From DATEDA01 sp963789885 (GTDB lineage Bacteria > Pseudomonadota > Gammaproteobacteria > Burkholderiales > SG8-39), in NCBI GenBank assembly GCA_963789885.1, contig CAWBNB010000030.1, positions 310,001 to 374,000 of the forward strand: 64,000 nt of DNA, in the 5' to 3' direction. The notes below the pieces were generated by a model. The model saw only the letters and a program-made list of their open reading frames with translations, was not told the origin of the DNA and did not search any database. The position numbers were made by a program, and so were the translations under genes. Positions within the stretch are counted from its first letter, which is position 1. Each line of letters opens with the position of its first letter. Below, piece by piece: positions 38,551-46,788 of the stretch.

Positions 38551-39423
38551 ATGGGCCTGACGTTTCGCAAGCTTCATCCGCAGTTCGCCGTCGAGGTGAG
38601 CACGATCGATCTGCGCGGTGTCACCGATCGGGAAACCCTCGACGCGATCCGGGCCGCGATGGACGAGTACGCGGTCCTCGTGTTTCGCGACCAGCCGTTG
38701 ACCGATGAGGACCAGCTTGCGTTCGCGAAGCGCCTCGACGGCGTCCTGCACACCAAGACGGGCGGGTCGGTCATAAGGAAGGACGGTTTCGGCAACAACG
38801 CCCTCACCGAAATCTCGAACTTGGACGAGCGGGGGGAGATCCTGGGCGCCGGCGATCGCCGCCGGATGTATTCACTGGGCAACCGTCTGTGGCATACCGA
38901 TGCGTCGTTTCAGGATCCGCCGGGACGTTACTCGACGTTGTCGGCAAGGGTCGTTCCGGCGGTTCCCGCCGACACCGAGTTCGCCGACATGCGGGCGGCG
39001 TACGACGCGCTCGATGCCGAGACCAGGGACAGGCTCGAGGGGCTGCGCGCGCACCACTCGATCGTCCACTCCCGGAAAGTCCTCGGGTTCGAGTTCTCGC
39101 ACGAGGAGGAGGAGAAGCTCCCGGGCGCCATTCACCCGGTCGTGCGCACGAATCCGCGCACGCGGCGCCGCTCGCTCTACCTTGCGTCGCACGCCTCGCG
39201 GATCATCGACTGGCCGGTCCCCGAGGGACGGCTCCTTCTGCGCGACCTCATCGAGCAGGCGACGCAGCCCCGATTCGTCTATCGGCACAACTGGCGCGTC
39301 GGAGACCTGGTGATCTGGGACAACCTGGCGACGATGCATCGCGGCCGGCCGTTCGACGATGCGAGCCATCGCCGCGAGTTGCGCCGCGTAACGACGCTCG
39401 ACGTCGAGTTCTCTCCCGCCTGA
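38551..39423 (+). CDS. TauD/TfdA family Fe(II)/2-oxoglutarate dioxygenase
   Basis: A 290-aa non-heme iron oxygenase. The facial triad is visible: His and Asp in LWHTDASF (near residue 114), and the distal His in NLATMHRGRPFDD (near 262), followed by the 2-oxoglutarate-binding Arg in RRELRRVTTLD. Members attack sulfonates, phenoxyacetates and similar organic acids; the substrate cannot be read from the sequence. It contains PVVRTNPRTRRRSLYLASHA in the middle, typical of TfdA-like enzymes. I use the ATG at MGLTFRKLHP; an earlier one at 38524 adds nine residues. It is divergent from the transporter run and may share its regulation. Confidence 0.9.
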   Translation: MGLTFRKLHPQFAVEVSTIDLRGVTDRETLDAIRAAMDEYAVLVFRDQPLTDEDQLAFAKRLDGVLHTKTGGSVIRKDGFGNNALTEISNLDERGEILGAGDRRRMYSLGNRLWHTDASFQDPPGRYSTLSARVVPAVPADTEFADMRAAYDALDAETRDRLEGLRAHHSIVHSRKVLGFEFSHEEEEKLPGAIHPVVRTNPRTRRRSLYLASHASRIIDWPVPEGRLLLRDLIEQATQPRFVYRHNWRVGDLVIWDNLATMHRGRPFDDASHRRELRRVTTLDVEFSPA

Positions 39424-39514
39424 TCGCCGGATCGCAAACTTCTGTCACAGCTCTAGACGCGGGCCACGGCGGCATGGGACGTTACGCGCTGAGGTAACGA
39501 CGATCCGGATCGCC

Positions 39515-39796
39515 ATGTCCGACACCTTCATGCGTCGCATCCAGCTCGACTTCTCGCAGGAGCTGATCCCGCAGCTCGTCGAGCTGACCGCCGACTCCGA
39601 CCCCGAGGTGGCGAAGTGGGCAGCGGAGAACCTGCGGAGCGAGATCGAGATGGCGCGCTTCACCGCTTGGCTTGCGCGGCGCGGTGTGGAGCCGTCGCGG
39701 CTCGCGATCGAGGAACCCAGCCTCTACGAGCAGTTCCGCGCCTCGACCCGACCGAAGCTCGCGGTGGTGCGCAAGAGCGCCGTCGCACCGCGCTGA
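39515..39796 (+). CDS. Hypothetical protein
   Basis: A 93-aa soluble, mostly helical protein with no recognised family. It begins MSDTFMRRIQLDFSQELIPQ and has charged helices VELTADSDPEVAKWAAENLR and IEMARFTAWLARRGVEPSRL. No signal peptide or cysteines. It lies 91 nt after the dioxygenase gene on the same strand; a GTTAC-N8-GTAAC inverted repeat lies about 15 nt ahead of its ATG. Function cannot be inferred. Confidence 0.55.
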   Translation: MSDTFMRRIQLDFSQELIPQLVELTADSDPEVAKWAAENLRSEIEMARFTAWLARRGVEPSRLAIEEPSLYEQFRASTRPKLAVVRKSAVAPR

Positions 39797-39831
39797 CGCG
39801 CCGGGTCAGGCGAGTGCCGCTGAGCGTCAGC

Positions 39832-40065
39832 TCAGCGGAAGATCCACTCGTGCTCGAGGCCCTCGCCGGCGCCGTTGACGCACACCTTGCTCGGCCGGTT
39901 CGCCGACGCCCACGCTTTCGCATAGGTCAGCGCGAGGCTCCGGTCGGCGAAGAAATGCGAGTGGCCGCTCCCTGCGAGCGCGACCAGCCAGCCGTAGTCC
40001 TTCCCGGGCTGGACGAAGACCAGCGTGTACTGCCTGGCGACGGGGGGTGTGACTGCGGTATCCAT
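39832..40065 (-). CDS. Small hypothetical protein, DUF2188-like pattern
   Basis: A 77-aa protein on the opposite strand to its neighbours. The pattern YTLVFVQPGKDYGWLVALAG, SLALTYAKAWASANRPSKVC and VNGAGEGLEHEWIF resembles DUF2188-type small proteins (a beta-strand, a helix rich in Ala, then a strand ending in EW-aromatic), but I cannot confirm membership. It ends 35 nt from the stop of the preceding convergent gene. Confidence 0.5.
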   Translation of the reverse strand: MDTAVTPPVARQYTLVFVQPGKDYGWLVALAGSGHSHFFADRSLALTYAKAWASANRPSKVCVNGAGEGLEHEWIFR

Positions 40066-40239
40066 GTCGGACCGCCTCCCTCATGCAATGCCCCTGGCAT
40101 AAGCACGAGGCGCTCCACCCCCCCTCTGCGGCGGTGCGGGAACGTAGCAGGCGTCACGGCGGGGCCGTCCGGCAGCCGGGTACGTGCGAAAATCCGCGCC
40201 GTCCCGCCGCCCCGCCTTGAATCGGACGAAGAACGATCG

Positions 40240-41196
40240 ATGGACGAAGAGCACTACGCGATCGAATACCCGGTTCCGGACATCGCGCCGTACCGACGCG
40301 GCAACACCGGGATCGACTACGTCCACACGTTCGACTCCGGGCGTCCCGGTCCGCACGTGATGATCAACGCGCTCACCCACGGCAACGAGGTGTGCGGGGC
40401 GTACGCGGTGGACCGGCTCTTCCGCTGGGAAACGCGGCCCGCACGCGGCAAGCTCACGCTCTCGTTCGCGAACGTGGACGCGTTCTCACGCTTCTCGCGG
40501 GAGCGTCCGGCGGACTCCCGCTGGGTCGACGAGGATTTCAATCGCGTCTGGAGCGACGACAAGCTCGACGGCGCGCGCGCGAGCGCCGAGCTCGTGCGGG
40601 CCCGCGTGCTTCGACCCTTGATCGCGGCCGCAGATCTGCTCCTCGACCTGCATTCGATGCACTTGCCCGCGCCGCCGGTCACGATCGCCGGCCGGCACGC
40701 GAAGGGCCGCGAGCTCGCGCGCCGCCTCGGCTTGCCGGCGTTCGTGATCAGCGACTCGGGCCACGCGAGCGGCGCCCGCATGCGCGATTACGGCGGGTTC
40801 GGCGATGCGGTGAGCCCTAAGAACGCGCTCCTCGTGGAATGTGGCCAGCACGGCGAGGCGACCGCGGCGCAGACCGCGCTCGATGCGTCGCTCGCCTTCC
40901 TGCGCGAGTCGGGGATCATGGCGGACGCGTTCTTCGAGGCGCACCCGGTTCCGGCGCCGGTGCCACAACGGTTCATCCAGGTGACGCACCCGGTGATCAT
41001 CAGGAGCGAGCGCTTCGAGTTCGCGCAGCGCTACACCGGAATGGAGACGATCGCGCGCGCCGGCACGGTCATCGGGCGCGACGGCGGCGCGCCGGTCACG
41101 ACGCCGTACGACGACTGCATCCTCGTGATGCCGGCGCCGCTGCGCTACGTCCGGCCGGGCCTGACCGCGGTGCGGCTCGGGCGGGTCATCGAGTAG
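40240..41196 (+). CDS. Succinylglutamate desuccinylase/aspartoacylase-like (AstE/AspA, M14-type) hydrolase
   Basis: A 318-aa zinc hydrolase. Zinc ligands are in NALTHGNEVCGAYAVD (His and Glu, near residue 50) and LLDLHSMHLPAPP (His, near 138), as in the aspartoacylase/AstE branch of carboxypeptidase-like enzymes, which cut N-acyl groups from amino acids. VECGQHGEATAAQ near 205 may carry the catalytic Glu. The C-terminal domain is beta-rich. It starts 16 nt ahead of a family-5 binding protein, so it probably processes what that receptor helps import. No other ast pathway gene is present. The exact acyl group is unknown. Confidence 0.86.
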   Translation: MDEEHYAIEYPVPDIAPYRRGNTGIDYVHTFDSGRPGPHVMINALTHGNEVCGAYAVDRLFRWETRPARGKLTLSFANVDAFSRFSRERPADSRWVDEDFNRVWSDDKLDGARASAELVRARVLRPLIAAADLLLDLHSMHLPAPPVTIAGRHAKGRELARRLGLPAFVISDSGHASGARMRDYGGFGDAVSPKNALLVECGQHGEATAAQTALDASLAFLRESGIMADAFFEAHPVPAPVPQRFIQVTHPVIIRSERFEFAQRYTGMETIARAGTVIGRDGGAPVTTPYDDCILVMPAPLRYVRPGLTAVRLGRVIE

Positions 41197-41212
41197 ACCG
41201 GGGAGAGGCGTC

Positions 41213-42775
41213 ATGAACAAGATCCTGGCGGTCCTTGCGAGCCTCGCCGCCGCCGCGACGGTGCAGGCCCAGTCGATCACGATCGGCCTCGCGGCCGACG
41301 TCACCTCGATCGACCCGCATTTCCACCTCCTCACGCCGAACGCGAGCCTCGGCGAGCACGTGTTCGATCTCCTGGTCTACAAGGACGCGAACCAGCGCCT
41401 GAAGCCCGGCCTCGCGCTGTCGTGGCGCGCCGTCGACGACCTCACCTGGGAGTTCAAGCTGCGCGAGGGCGTGAAGTTCCACGACGGCTCCGAGTTCACC
41501 GCCGACGACGTCGTGTTCTCGCTCGGGCGCCCGGAGACGATCAAGAACTCGCCCGGCCCCTACACCGTCTTCACCAAGGCGATCACCGAGAAGATCGTCG
41601 TCGACAAGCACACGCTGCGGCTCAAGACGGCGACGCCCTATCCGCTGGTGCCGAACGAGGTCGGCGCGGTGATGATCGTGTCGAAGCGCGCGGCGCAGAA
41701 CGCGACGACCGACGACTTCAACACCGGCAAGGCGGCGATCGGCACCGGGCCCTACAAGTTCGTGCGCTGGGCGAAGGGCGACCGGATCGAGCTCGTCCGG
41801 AACGACGCGTACTGGGGGCCGAAGCCGGCGTGGGAGCGGGTCACCTTCCGGCTGATCACGAACGATCCCGCCCGGGTCGCGGCGCTCCTCTCCGGCGACG
41901 TGCAGGCGATCGAGGCGGTGCCGACCTCCGACCTCGTCAAGCTCAAGGCGAACCCGCAACTCCAGCTCTTCCGTGCGGTGTCGAACCGGCTGATCTACCT
42001 GCACGTCGACTCGAGCCGCGACCGGACGCCGATGGCCACCGACAAGGCGGGCAAGCCGCTCGATCGCAACCCGCTCAAGGACCCGCGGGTGCGCCAGGCG
42101 CTGTCGATGGCCATCTATCGCGACGCGATCACCGAGCGCGTGATGGAAGGTGCGGCGCTCCCGACCGGCCAGCTGATGCCGAAGGGGATGTTCGGCTACA
42201 CCGACGCGCTGAAGCCCGACCGGTACGACCCCGAGGCCGCCCGCAAGCTGCTCGCGGACGCCGGCTGGCCCGACGGGTTCGCCCTCACGCTGCACGGGCC
42301 GAACGACCGTTACGTGAACGACGAGAAGGTCGCCCAGGCGGTGGCCCAGATGCTCCAGCGCGTCGGCGTGCCGACCACCGTCGTCACGATGCCCTCGTCG
42401 GTGTACTTCTCGCGCGCGAACCGGCTCGAGTTCAGCCTGATGCTCGTCGGCTGGGGCACCGACACCGGCGAGCCCGCGGCAACGCTCAAGGCACTGCTCG
42501 CGACCTACGACCGCGACAAGGGGCTCGGCACCGCGAACCGCGGGCGGTACTCCAGCGCGAAGCTGGACCAGCTGCTCGCGCAGGGGCTCGCCACCGTCGA
42601 CGACGCGAAGCGCGAGAAGGTCCTGCAGGAGGCGATCGCGGTCGCGATGGCCGAACACGGGCTGATCCCGCTCTACCACCAGGTGAACGTGTGGGCGGCG
42701 CGGAAGGGGATCGTCTACACCCCGCGCACCGACGAGCGGACCTACGCGTTCGACTTCAGGCCGGCGGGCAAGTAA
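41213..42775 (+). CDS. ABC transporter substrate-binding protein, family 5 (peptide type), paralogue 3
   Basis: A 520-aa periplasmic receptor with signal peptide MNKILAVLASLAAAATVQAQ. It has AADVTSIDPHF, DDLTWEFKLREGVKFHDGSE, TADDVVFSLGRPETIKNSPG, GTGPYKFVRWAKGDRIELVR and the C-terminal IPLYHQVNVWAARKGIVYTP. The strong likeness to the two receptors on the other strand points to local duplication. It is coupled to the deacylase gene rather than to a permease, so it may share the nearby dpp-type permease. A GGGGAGAGG Shine-Dalgarno precedes the ATG. Confidence 0.92.
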   Translation: MNKILAVLASLAAAATVQAQSITIGLAADVTSIDPHFHLLTPNASLGEHVFDLLVYKDANQRLKPGLALSWRAVDDLTWEFKLREGVKFHDGSEFTADDVVFSLGRPETIKNSPGPYTVFTKAITEKIVVDKHTLRLKTATPYPLVPNEVGAVMIVSKRAAQNATTDDFNTGKAAIGTGPYKFVRWAKGDRIELVRNDAYWGPKPAWERVTFRLITNDPARVAALLSGDVQAIEAVPTSDLVKLKANPQLQLFRAVSNRLIYLHVDSSRDRTPMATDKAGKPLDRNPLKDPRVRQALSMAIYRDAITERVMEGAALPTGQLMPKGMFGYTDALKPDRYDPEAARKLLADAGWPDGFALTLHGPNDRYVNDEKVAQAVAQMLQRVGVPTTVVTMPSSVYFSRANRLEFSLMLVGWGTDTGEPAATLKALLATYDRDKGLGTANRGRYSSAKLDQLLAQGLATVDDAKREKVLQEAIAVAMAEHGLIPLYHQVNVWAARKGIVYTPRTDERTYAFDFRPAGK

Positions 42776-42793
42776 CGGCTACAATTCCGCACC

Positions 42794-43909
42794 ATGAGCC
42801 TCTCACCGATTCCCGAGATCATCGCCGAGGTCAAGGCCGGCAACATGGTGATCCTCGTCGACGACGAGGACCGCGAGAACGAGGGCGACCTCCTCTTCGC
42901 CGCCGAGTTCGTGACCGCCGAGAAGGTCAACTTCATGGCGAAGCACGGCCGCGGCCTGATCTGCATGCCGATCACCGAGGGCCACGCGCGGCGGCTGAAC
43001 CTCGCGCCGATGGTGCCCACGAACCGCTCGGTGCACGGGACCAATTTCACCGTGTCCATCGAGGCGGCGCGCGGCGTCACGACCGGCATCTCGGCCGCCG
43101 ACCGCGCGCACACGATCCGCGTCGCCGCGTCGCCGACCGCGCGGGCGGACGAGATCGTGCAGCCGGGCCACGTCTTTCCGCTCATCGCCCAGCCGGGCGG
43201 CGTGCTCGCGCGCGCCGGCCACACCGAGGCGTGCTGCGACCTCGCCGAGCTCGCCGGCCTCAACCCGGCCGCGGTCCTGTGCGAGATCATGAAGGACGAC
43301 GGCACGATGGCGCGCCTGCCCGATCTCCTCGAGTTCGCGGACACCCACCGCCTCAAGCTCGGCACGATCGCCGACCTGATCGAGTTCCGCAGCCGCAACG
43401 AGAGCCTGATCAAGCGCGTGATCGAGCGCGAGATCGAGACGCCGTTCGGGCGCTTCCGGATGGTCGCGTACCTCGAGAAGCTCCAGGGCGAGACCCATCT
43501 CGCGCTCGTGCGCGGCGAGATCGACCCCGGCGCCGAGACGCTGGTCCGCGTTCACGAGCCGCTCTCGCTCCTCGACCTCCTCGAGACCGCCCGCGGCGCC
43601 CACTCGTGGTCGGTGCACGAGGCGCTCGCGGCGATCAACGCGGCGGGGAAGGGCGTCGTCGTGCTCCTCAACTGCACCGAGAGCGCGGGCCAGATCATCG
43701 ACCGCGTCGCGGCGCATCTGTCTCCCGCTCCGGCGGCGCAACCCGCGCGCCGGGAGCTCCTCTCCTACGGGATCGGCGCGCAGATCCTGCGCGACCTCAA
43801 GGTGGGGAAGATGCGACTCATGGCGGCGCCGCGCCGGATGCCGAGCATGGCCGGGTGGGGGCTCGAAGTGACCGGCTACGAGAGCCCGGTCCGCGCGGTC
43901 AAGAAGTAG
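42794..43909 (+). CDS. ribB: 3,4-dihydroxy-2-butanone-4-phosphate synthase with degenerate GTP cyclohydrolase II domain
   Basis: A 371-aa two-domain riboflavin enzyme. Residues 1-~200 are DHBP synthase: VILVDDEDRENEGDLLFAAE (acidic active-site loop), HGRGLICMPI, GTNFTVSIEA and HVFPLIAQPGGVLARAGHTE. The C-terminal half has the RibA fold start (TPFGRFRMVAYLEKLQGETH, LALVRGEI) but none of the three zinc cysteines of GTP cyclohydrolase II and none of its catalytic HRQEGRG-type motif. It should therefore make only dihydroxybutanone phosphate; the active RibA must be elsewhere. No FMN riboswitch is visible; a TACAAT box lies 9 nt before the ATG. Confidence 0.9.
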   Translation: MSLSPIPEIIAEVKAGNMVILVDDEDRENEGDLLFAAEFVTAEKVNFMAKHGRGLICMPITEGHARRLNLAPMVPTNRSVHGTNFTVSIEAARGVTTGISAADRAHTIRVAASPTARADEIVQPGHVFPLIAQPGGVLARAGHTEACCDLAELAGLNPAAVLCEIMKDDGTMARLPDLLEFADTHRLKLGTIADLIEFRSRNESLIKRVIEREIETPFGRFRMVAYLEKLQGETHLALVRGEIDPGAETLVRVHEPLSLLDLLETARGAHSWSVHEALAAINAAGKGVVVLLNCTESAGQIIDRVAAHLSPAPAAQPARRELLSYGIGAQILRDLKVGKMRLMAAPRRMPSMAGWGLEVTGYESPVRAVKK

Positions 43910-43919
43910 GGCGCCGCGG

Positions 43920-44384
43920 ATGATCGAGATCAAGCCAGGCCTCGACGGTGCGGGCCTGAAGATCGGCATCGTGCGTTGCCGCTTCAACGAGCCGATCGGG
44001 CGGGTCGAGCTCGAGGCGTGCCTCGGACGGCTCGGCGAGCTGGGCGTGGCCGGTTCCGACATCACCGTGGTCGCGGTCGCCGGCGCGCTCGAAGCGCCGC
44101 TCGCGCTGCAGCGGCTGGCGGCCACCGGCAGGTACGACGCGCTCGTCGCGCTCGGCGCCGTGATCCGCGGCGAGACCTACCACTTCGAGGTGGTCGCGAA
44201 CGAGTCGGCCTCGGGGCTCATGCAGGTTCAGCTCGACACCGGCGTGCCGGTCGCCAACGGCATCCTCACGACCGACACCGATCCGCAGGCCGAGGCGCGC
44301 GCCGCGCCGAAGGGTCGCGACTGCGCCGACGTCGCGGTGGAGATGGCGCGCCTCGTGCGCGCGATCGACAAGCACGACAGGTGA
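43920..44384 (+). CDS. ribH: 6,7-dimethyl-8-ribityllumazine synthase
   Basis: Penultimate enzyme of riboflavin synthesis; a 154-aa subunit of the pentamer or icosahedral shell. Family blocks are LKIGIVRCRFNEPI, VAVAGALEAPLALQRL, YDALVALGAVIRGETYHFEV (with the catalytic region) and GVPVANGILTTDTDPQAEAR. It begins 10 nt after the ribB gene and its stop overlaps the nusB GTG by 4 nt, the common ribBA-ribH-nusB order. Confidence 0.96.
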   Translation: MIEIKPGLDGAGLKIGIVRCRFNEPIGRVELEACLGRLGELGVAGSDITVVAVAGALEAPLALQRLAATGRYDALVALGAVIRGETYHFEVVANESASGLMQVQLDTGVPVANGILTTDTDPQAEARAAPKGRDCADVAVEMARLVRAIDKHDR

Positions 44385-44815
44385 AGGGCGTGAAGTCCGC
44401 TCGCCGCCGCGCCCGCGAGTACGCGCTGCAGGGCCTCTACCAATGGCAGCTCGCCGGCCACCCCGCGTCCGACATCCGCATCCAGCTCGCCGAGGACCCG
44501 AATTTCGACAAGGCCGACGCGGCCTACTTCCGTGCCGTGCTCGACGGCACGATCGCCGAGGCGGAGGCGCTGAAGGCCGAGATCGCGCCGCTCCTCGACC
44601 GCAAGCTGGAGCAGCTCTCGCCGGTCGAGCGCGGCATCCTGCTGCTCGCCGCGTGGGAGCTCAAGCACGCGCCCGACATTCCGTTCCGGGTGGTGATCAA
44701 CGAGGCGGTCGAGCTCGCCAAGTCCTACGGCGGCACCGACGGCTACAAGTACGTGAACGGCGTGCTCGACAAGCTCGCCCCGAGCTTGCGGCCCCGGGAG
44801 GCGGGCAAGACTTGA
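44381..44815 (+). CDS. nusB: Transcription antitermination protein NusB
   Basis: A 144-aa RNA-binding protein that with NusE/S10 binds boxA in rRNA leaders. The helical domain starts SARRRAREYALQGLYQWQLA; ERGILLLAAWELKHAPDIPF and RVVINEAVELAKSYGGTDGY followed by KYVNGVLDKLA are the family signature. The start is the GTG overlapping ribH, and the stop overlaps the TTG of thiL (TTGA). Confidence 0.95.
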   Translation: MKGVKSARRRAREYALQGLYQWQLAGHPASDIRIQLAEDPNFDKADAAYFRAVLDGTIAEAEALKAEIAPLLDRKLEQLSPVERGILLLAAWELKHAPDIPFRVVINEAVELAKSYGGTDGYKYVNGVLDKLAPSLRPREAGKT

Positions 44816-45768
44816 GTTCGGCGCTGTCCGAGTTCGAGCTGATCCGGCGCTACTTCGTGCGCGGTGTCGCGTCGCCAATCGGCGACGATTGCGCGCTCCT
44901 CGCCGCGCCCACCGGCCTCGTGCTCGCGATGACGACCGACACGCTCGCCGAAGGCACGCACTTCCTCCCCGGCACCGATGCGCGCCGGCTCGGGCACAAG
45001 GCGCTCGCGGTCAACCTGTCCGACCTCGCCGCGATGGGCGCGGATCCGCGGTGGTTCCTCCTCGCCCTCACGCTCCCCGAGGCCGACGAGACGTGGCTCG
45101 CCGCCTTCACCGCGGGGATGTTCGCGCTCGCCGACGCGCACCGGATCGAGCTGGTCGGCGGCGACACGACGCGCGGTCCGCGCACGGTCACGATCACCGC
45201 GATCGGCACGCTTCCGCCCGGCTACGCGCTTCGCCGCGACGCGGCGGTTGCGGGCGAGGACCTGTGGCTCTCGGGCGCGACCGGCGAAGCCGCGCTCGGC
45301 CTGGCGCAGCTACGCGGGGCGGTGAAGCTGCCCGATGCTGCCGCGGCGCAGTGCATCCTGCGCCTCGAAGCGCCCGAGCCGCGCGTCGGGCTCGGCCGGA
45401 AGCTCCGCGGAATCGCCGCCGCGGCGATCGACGTGTCCGATGGTCTGCTCGCGGATATCGGGCACATCGCCGAGCAGTCGAAGGTCGGGGCCGAGATTGA
45501 CTACGAGGCGCTGCCGCAGGCCGCGGCGCTCGCTGCCTGCCCCGACCGCAGGCTCGCGGACGAGTGCCTGCTCGGGGGCGGCGACGACTACGAGCTCGCG
45601 TTCACCGCGCCGGCCGCGAAGCGCGCCGAGGTGGAAGGCGCGGGCCGCGCGGCGGGCGTCGCGGTCACCCGCATCGGCCGCATCGTCGCGGGCGTACCCG
45701 AGGTTCGCGTGCTCAGGGGCGGCAGGCCGCTCGCGGCCCCGCGCCGCGGATTCGATCACTTCCGATGA
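44812..45768 (+). CDS. thiL: Thiamine-monophosphate kinase ThiL
   Basis: ATP-dependent kinase that makes thiamine pyrophosphate. The 318-aa protein has the PurM-like fold with SPIGDDCALLAAPTGLVLAM, TTDTLAEGTHF, HKALAVNLSDLAAMGADPRW, LVGGDTTRGP, SGATGEAALGLAQL, AIDVSDGLLADIGHI and LLGGGDDYELAFT. The start is TTG, inferred from the 4-nt overlap with nusB and from the aligned FELIRRYF at residues 8-15. TTG starts are rare here (the other is the UDP-xylose synthase). Confidence 0.94.
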   Translation: MSSALSEFELIRRYFVRGVASPIGDDCALLAAPTGLVLAMTTDTLAEGTHFLPGTDARRLGHKALAVNLSDLAAMGADPRWFLLALTLPEADETWLAAFTAGMFALADAHRIELVGGDTTRGPRTVTITAIGTLPPGYALRRDAAVAGEDLWLSGATGEAALGLAQLRGAVKLPDAAAAQCILRLEAPEPRVGLGRKLRGIAAAAIDVSDGLLADIGHIAEQSKVGAEIDYEALPQAAALAACPDRRLADECLLGGGDDYELAFTAPAAKRAEVEGAGRAAGVAVTRIGRIVAGVPEVRVLRGGRPLAAPRRGFDHFR

Positions 45769-46274
45769 GCGCGAACGCCGGCGGCCGACATGGGCCGCGG
45801 CCGGGCGTCGGGTTCCTGCTCGCGCACCCGGCGCATTTCATCGCGCTCGGCTTCGGCACCGGGCTCTCGCCGTTCGCGCCCGGGACGGTAGGGACCCTGC
45901 TCGCATTCCCGCTCTACGCCGTGCTCGCGTACTGGTTCGCGCCGGAGTGGGTCGGGGCAGCGATCGCGGCGTTCTTCCTGATCGGGATCTGGGCCTGCGG
46001 GCGCACCGGGCGCGACCTCGGAGTCGCCGACCACGGCGGCATGAACTGGGACGAGGTCGTGGCGTTCCTCGGCGTGCTCGTCCTCACTCCGCCCGGGCTC
46101 GCCTGGGACGCGGCCGCGTTCGTCGCATTCCGCTTCTTCGACATCGCGAAGCCGCCACCGATCCGGGGCATCGACCGGTCGATGAAGGGCGGGCTGGGCG
46201 TCATGCTCGACGACGTCGTCGCCGGGTTCTACGCGGTGCTCGCGATTGCGGTGGCGAAGCGGCTCCTGGCATGA
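45765..46274 (+). CDS. pgpA: Phosphatidylglycerophosphatase A
   Basis: A 169-aa inner-membrane phosphatase that makes phosphatidylglycerol. Family motifs are FIALGFGTGLSPFAPGTVGT, DHGGMNWDEVVAFLGVLV (acidic metal site), FVAFRFFDIAKPPPI, DRSMKGGLGVMLDD and VAGFYAVLAI. Several hydrophobic helices are present. ATG overlaps the thiL stop (ATGA), the standard thiL-pgpA pair. Confidence 0.95.
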   Translation: MSANAGGRHGPRPGVGFLLAHPAHFIALGFGTGLSPFAPGTVGTLLAFPLYAVLAYWFAPEWVGAAIAAFFLIGIWACGRTGRDLGVADHGGMNWDEVVAFLGVLVLTPPGLAWDAAAFVAFRFFDIAKPPPIRGIDRSMKGGLGVMLDDVVAGFYAVLAIAVAKRLLA

Positions 46275-46281
46275 TCGGCGC

Positions 46282-46773
46282 ATGACGTCCGACGCGCTCA
46301 CCACGCTCGCCACGCTCGCCGGCAGCCGGCTGAAGGCGCGCGGGCTCAAGCTCGCCACCGCGGAATCGTGCACCGGCGGCTGGGTGGCGCAGGCGGTGAC
46401 GGCGATCTCCGGCAGCTCCGACTGGTTCGAGCGCGGGTTCGTCACGTACTCGAACGAGGCGAAGCGGGAGATGCTCGGCGTGCGCGCCGAGACGCTCGAT
46501 CGCGCCGGCGCGGTCAGCGAGGCGACCGCGCTCGAGATGGCGCGTGGCGCGCTCGGTGCGAGCCACGCCCAGGTCGCCGTGTCGATCACCGGGGTCGCCG
46601 GCCCCACCGGCGGCACCGCGGCGAAGCCGGTCGGAATGGTGTGCTTCGGGTGGGCGCTCGCCGGGGGCGCAGCCGACACCGCGACGAAGCACTTCCACGG
46701 GGACCGCGAGCAGGTCCGGCGGCAATCGGTGATATTCGCGCTCCAGGGCGTGCTCGAACGCATCGGAGAATGA
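46282..46773 (+). CDS. pncC: CinA C-terminal domain protein / nicotinamide-nucleotide amidohydrolase PncC
   Basis: A 163-aa single-domain CinA family protein. NMN deamidase members recycle nicotinamide mononucleotide to nicotinate mononucleotide. Family blocks are KLATAESCTGGWVAQAVTAI, FERGFVTYSNEAKREMLGV, GAVSEATALEMARGAL, SITGVAGPTGGTAAKPVGMV and the C-terminal REQVRRQSVIFALQ. The catalytic Ser-Thr-Lys-type residues lie in the first two blocks. It follows pgpA after 7 nt, the usual order, and lacks the N-terminal MoCF-like domain of full CinA. Confidence 0.93.
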   Translation: MTSDALTTLATLAGSRLKARGLKLATAESCTGGWVAQAVTAISGSSDWFERGFVTYSNEAKREMLGVRAETLDRAGAVSEATALEMARGALGASHAQVAVSITGVAGPTGGTAAKPVGMVCFGWALAGGAADTATKHFHGDREQVRRQSVIFALQGVLERIGE

Positions 46774-46788
46774 GCGGAGAATGAGGCG

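Noticed and set aside
42776..42793. FMN riboswitch before ribB
   Set aside because: Only 18 nt separate it from the preceding gene and no RFN-element sequence is present in or near that gap.
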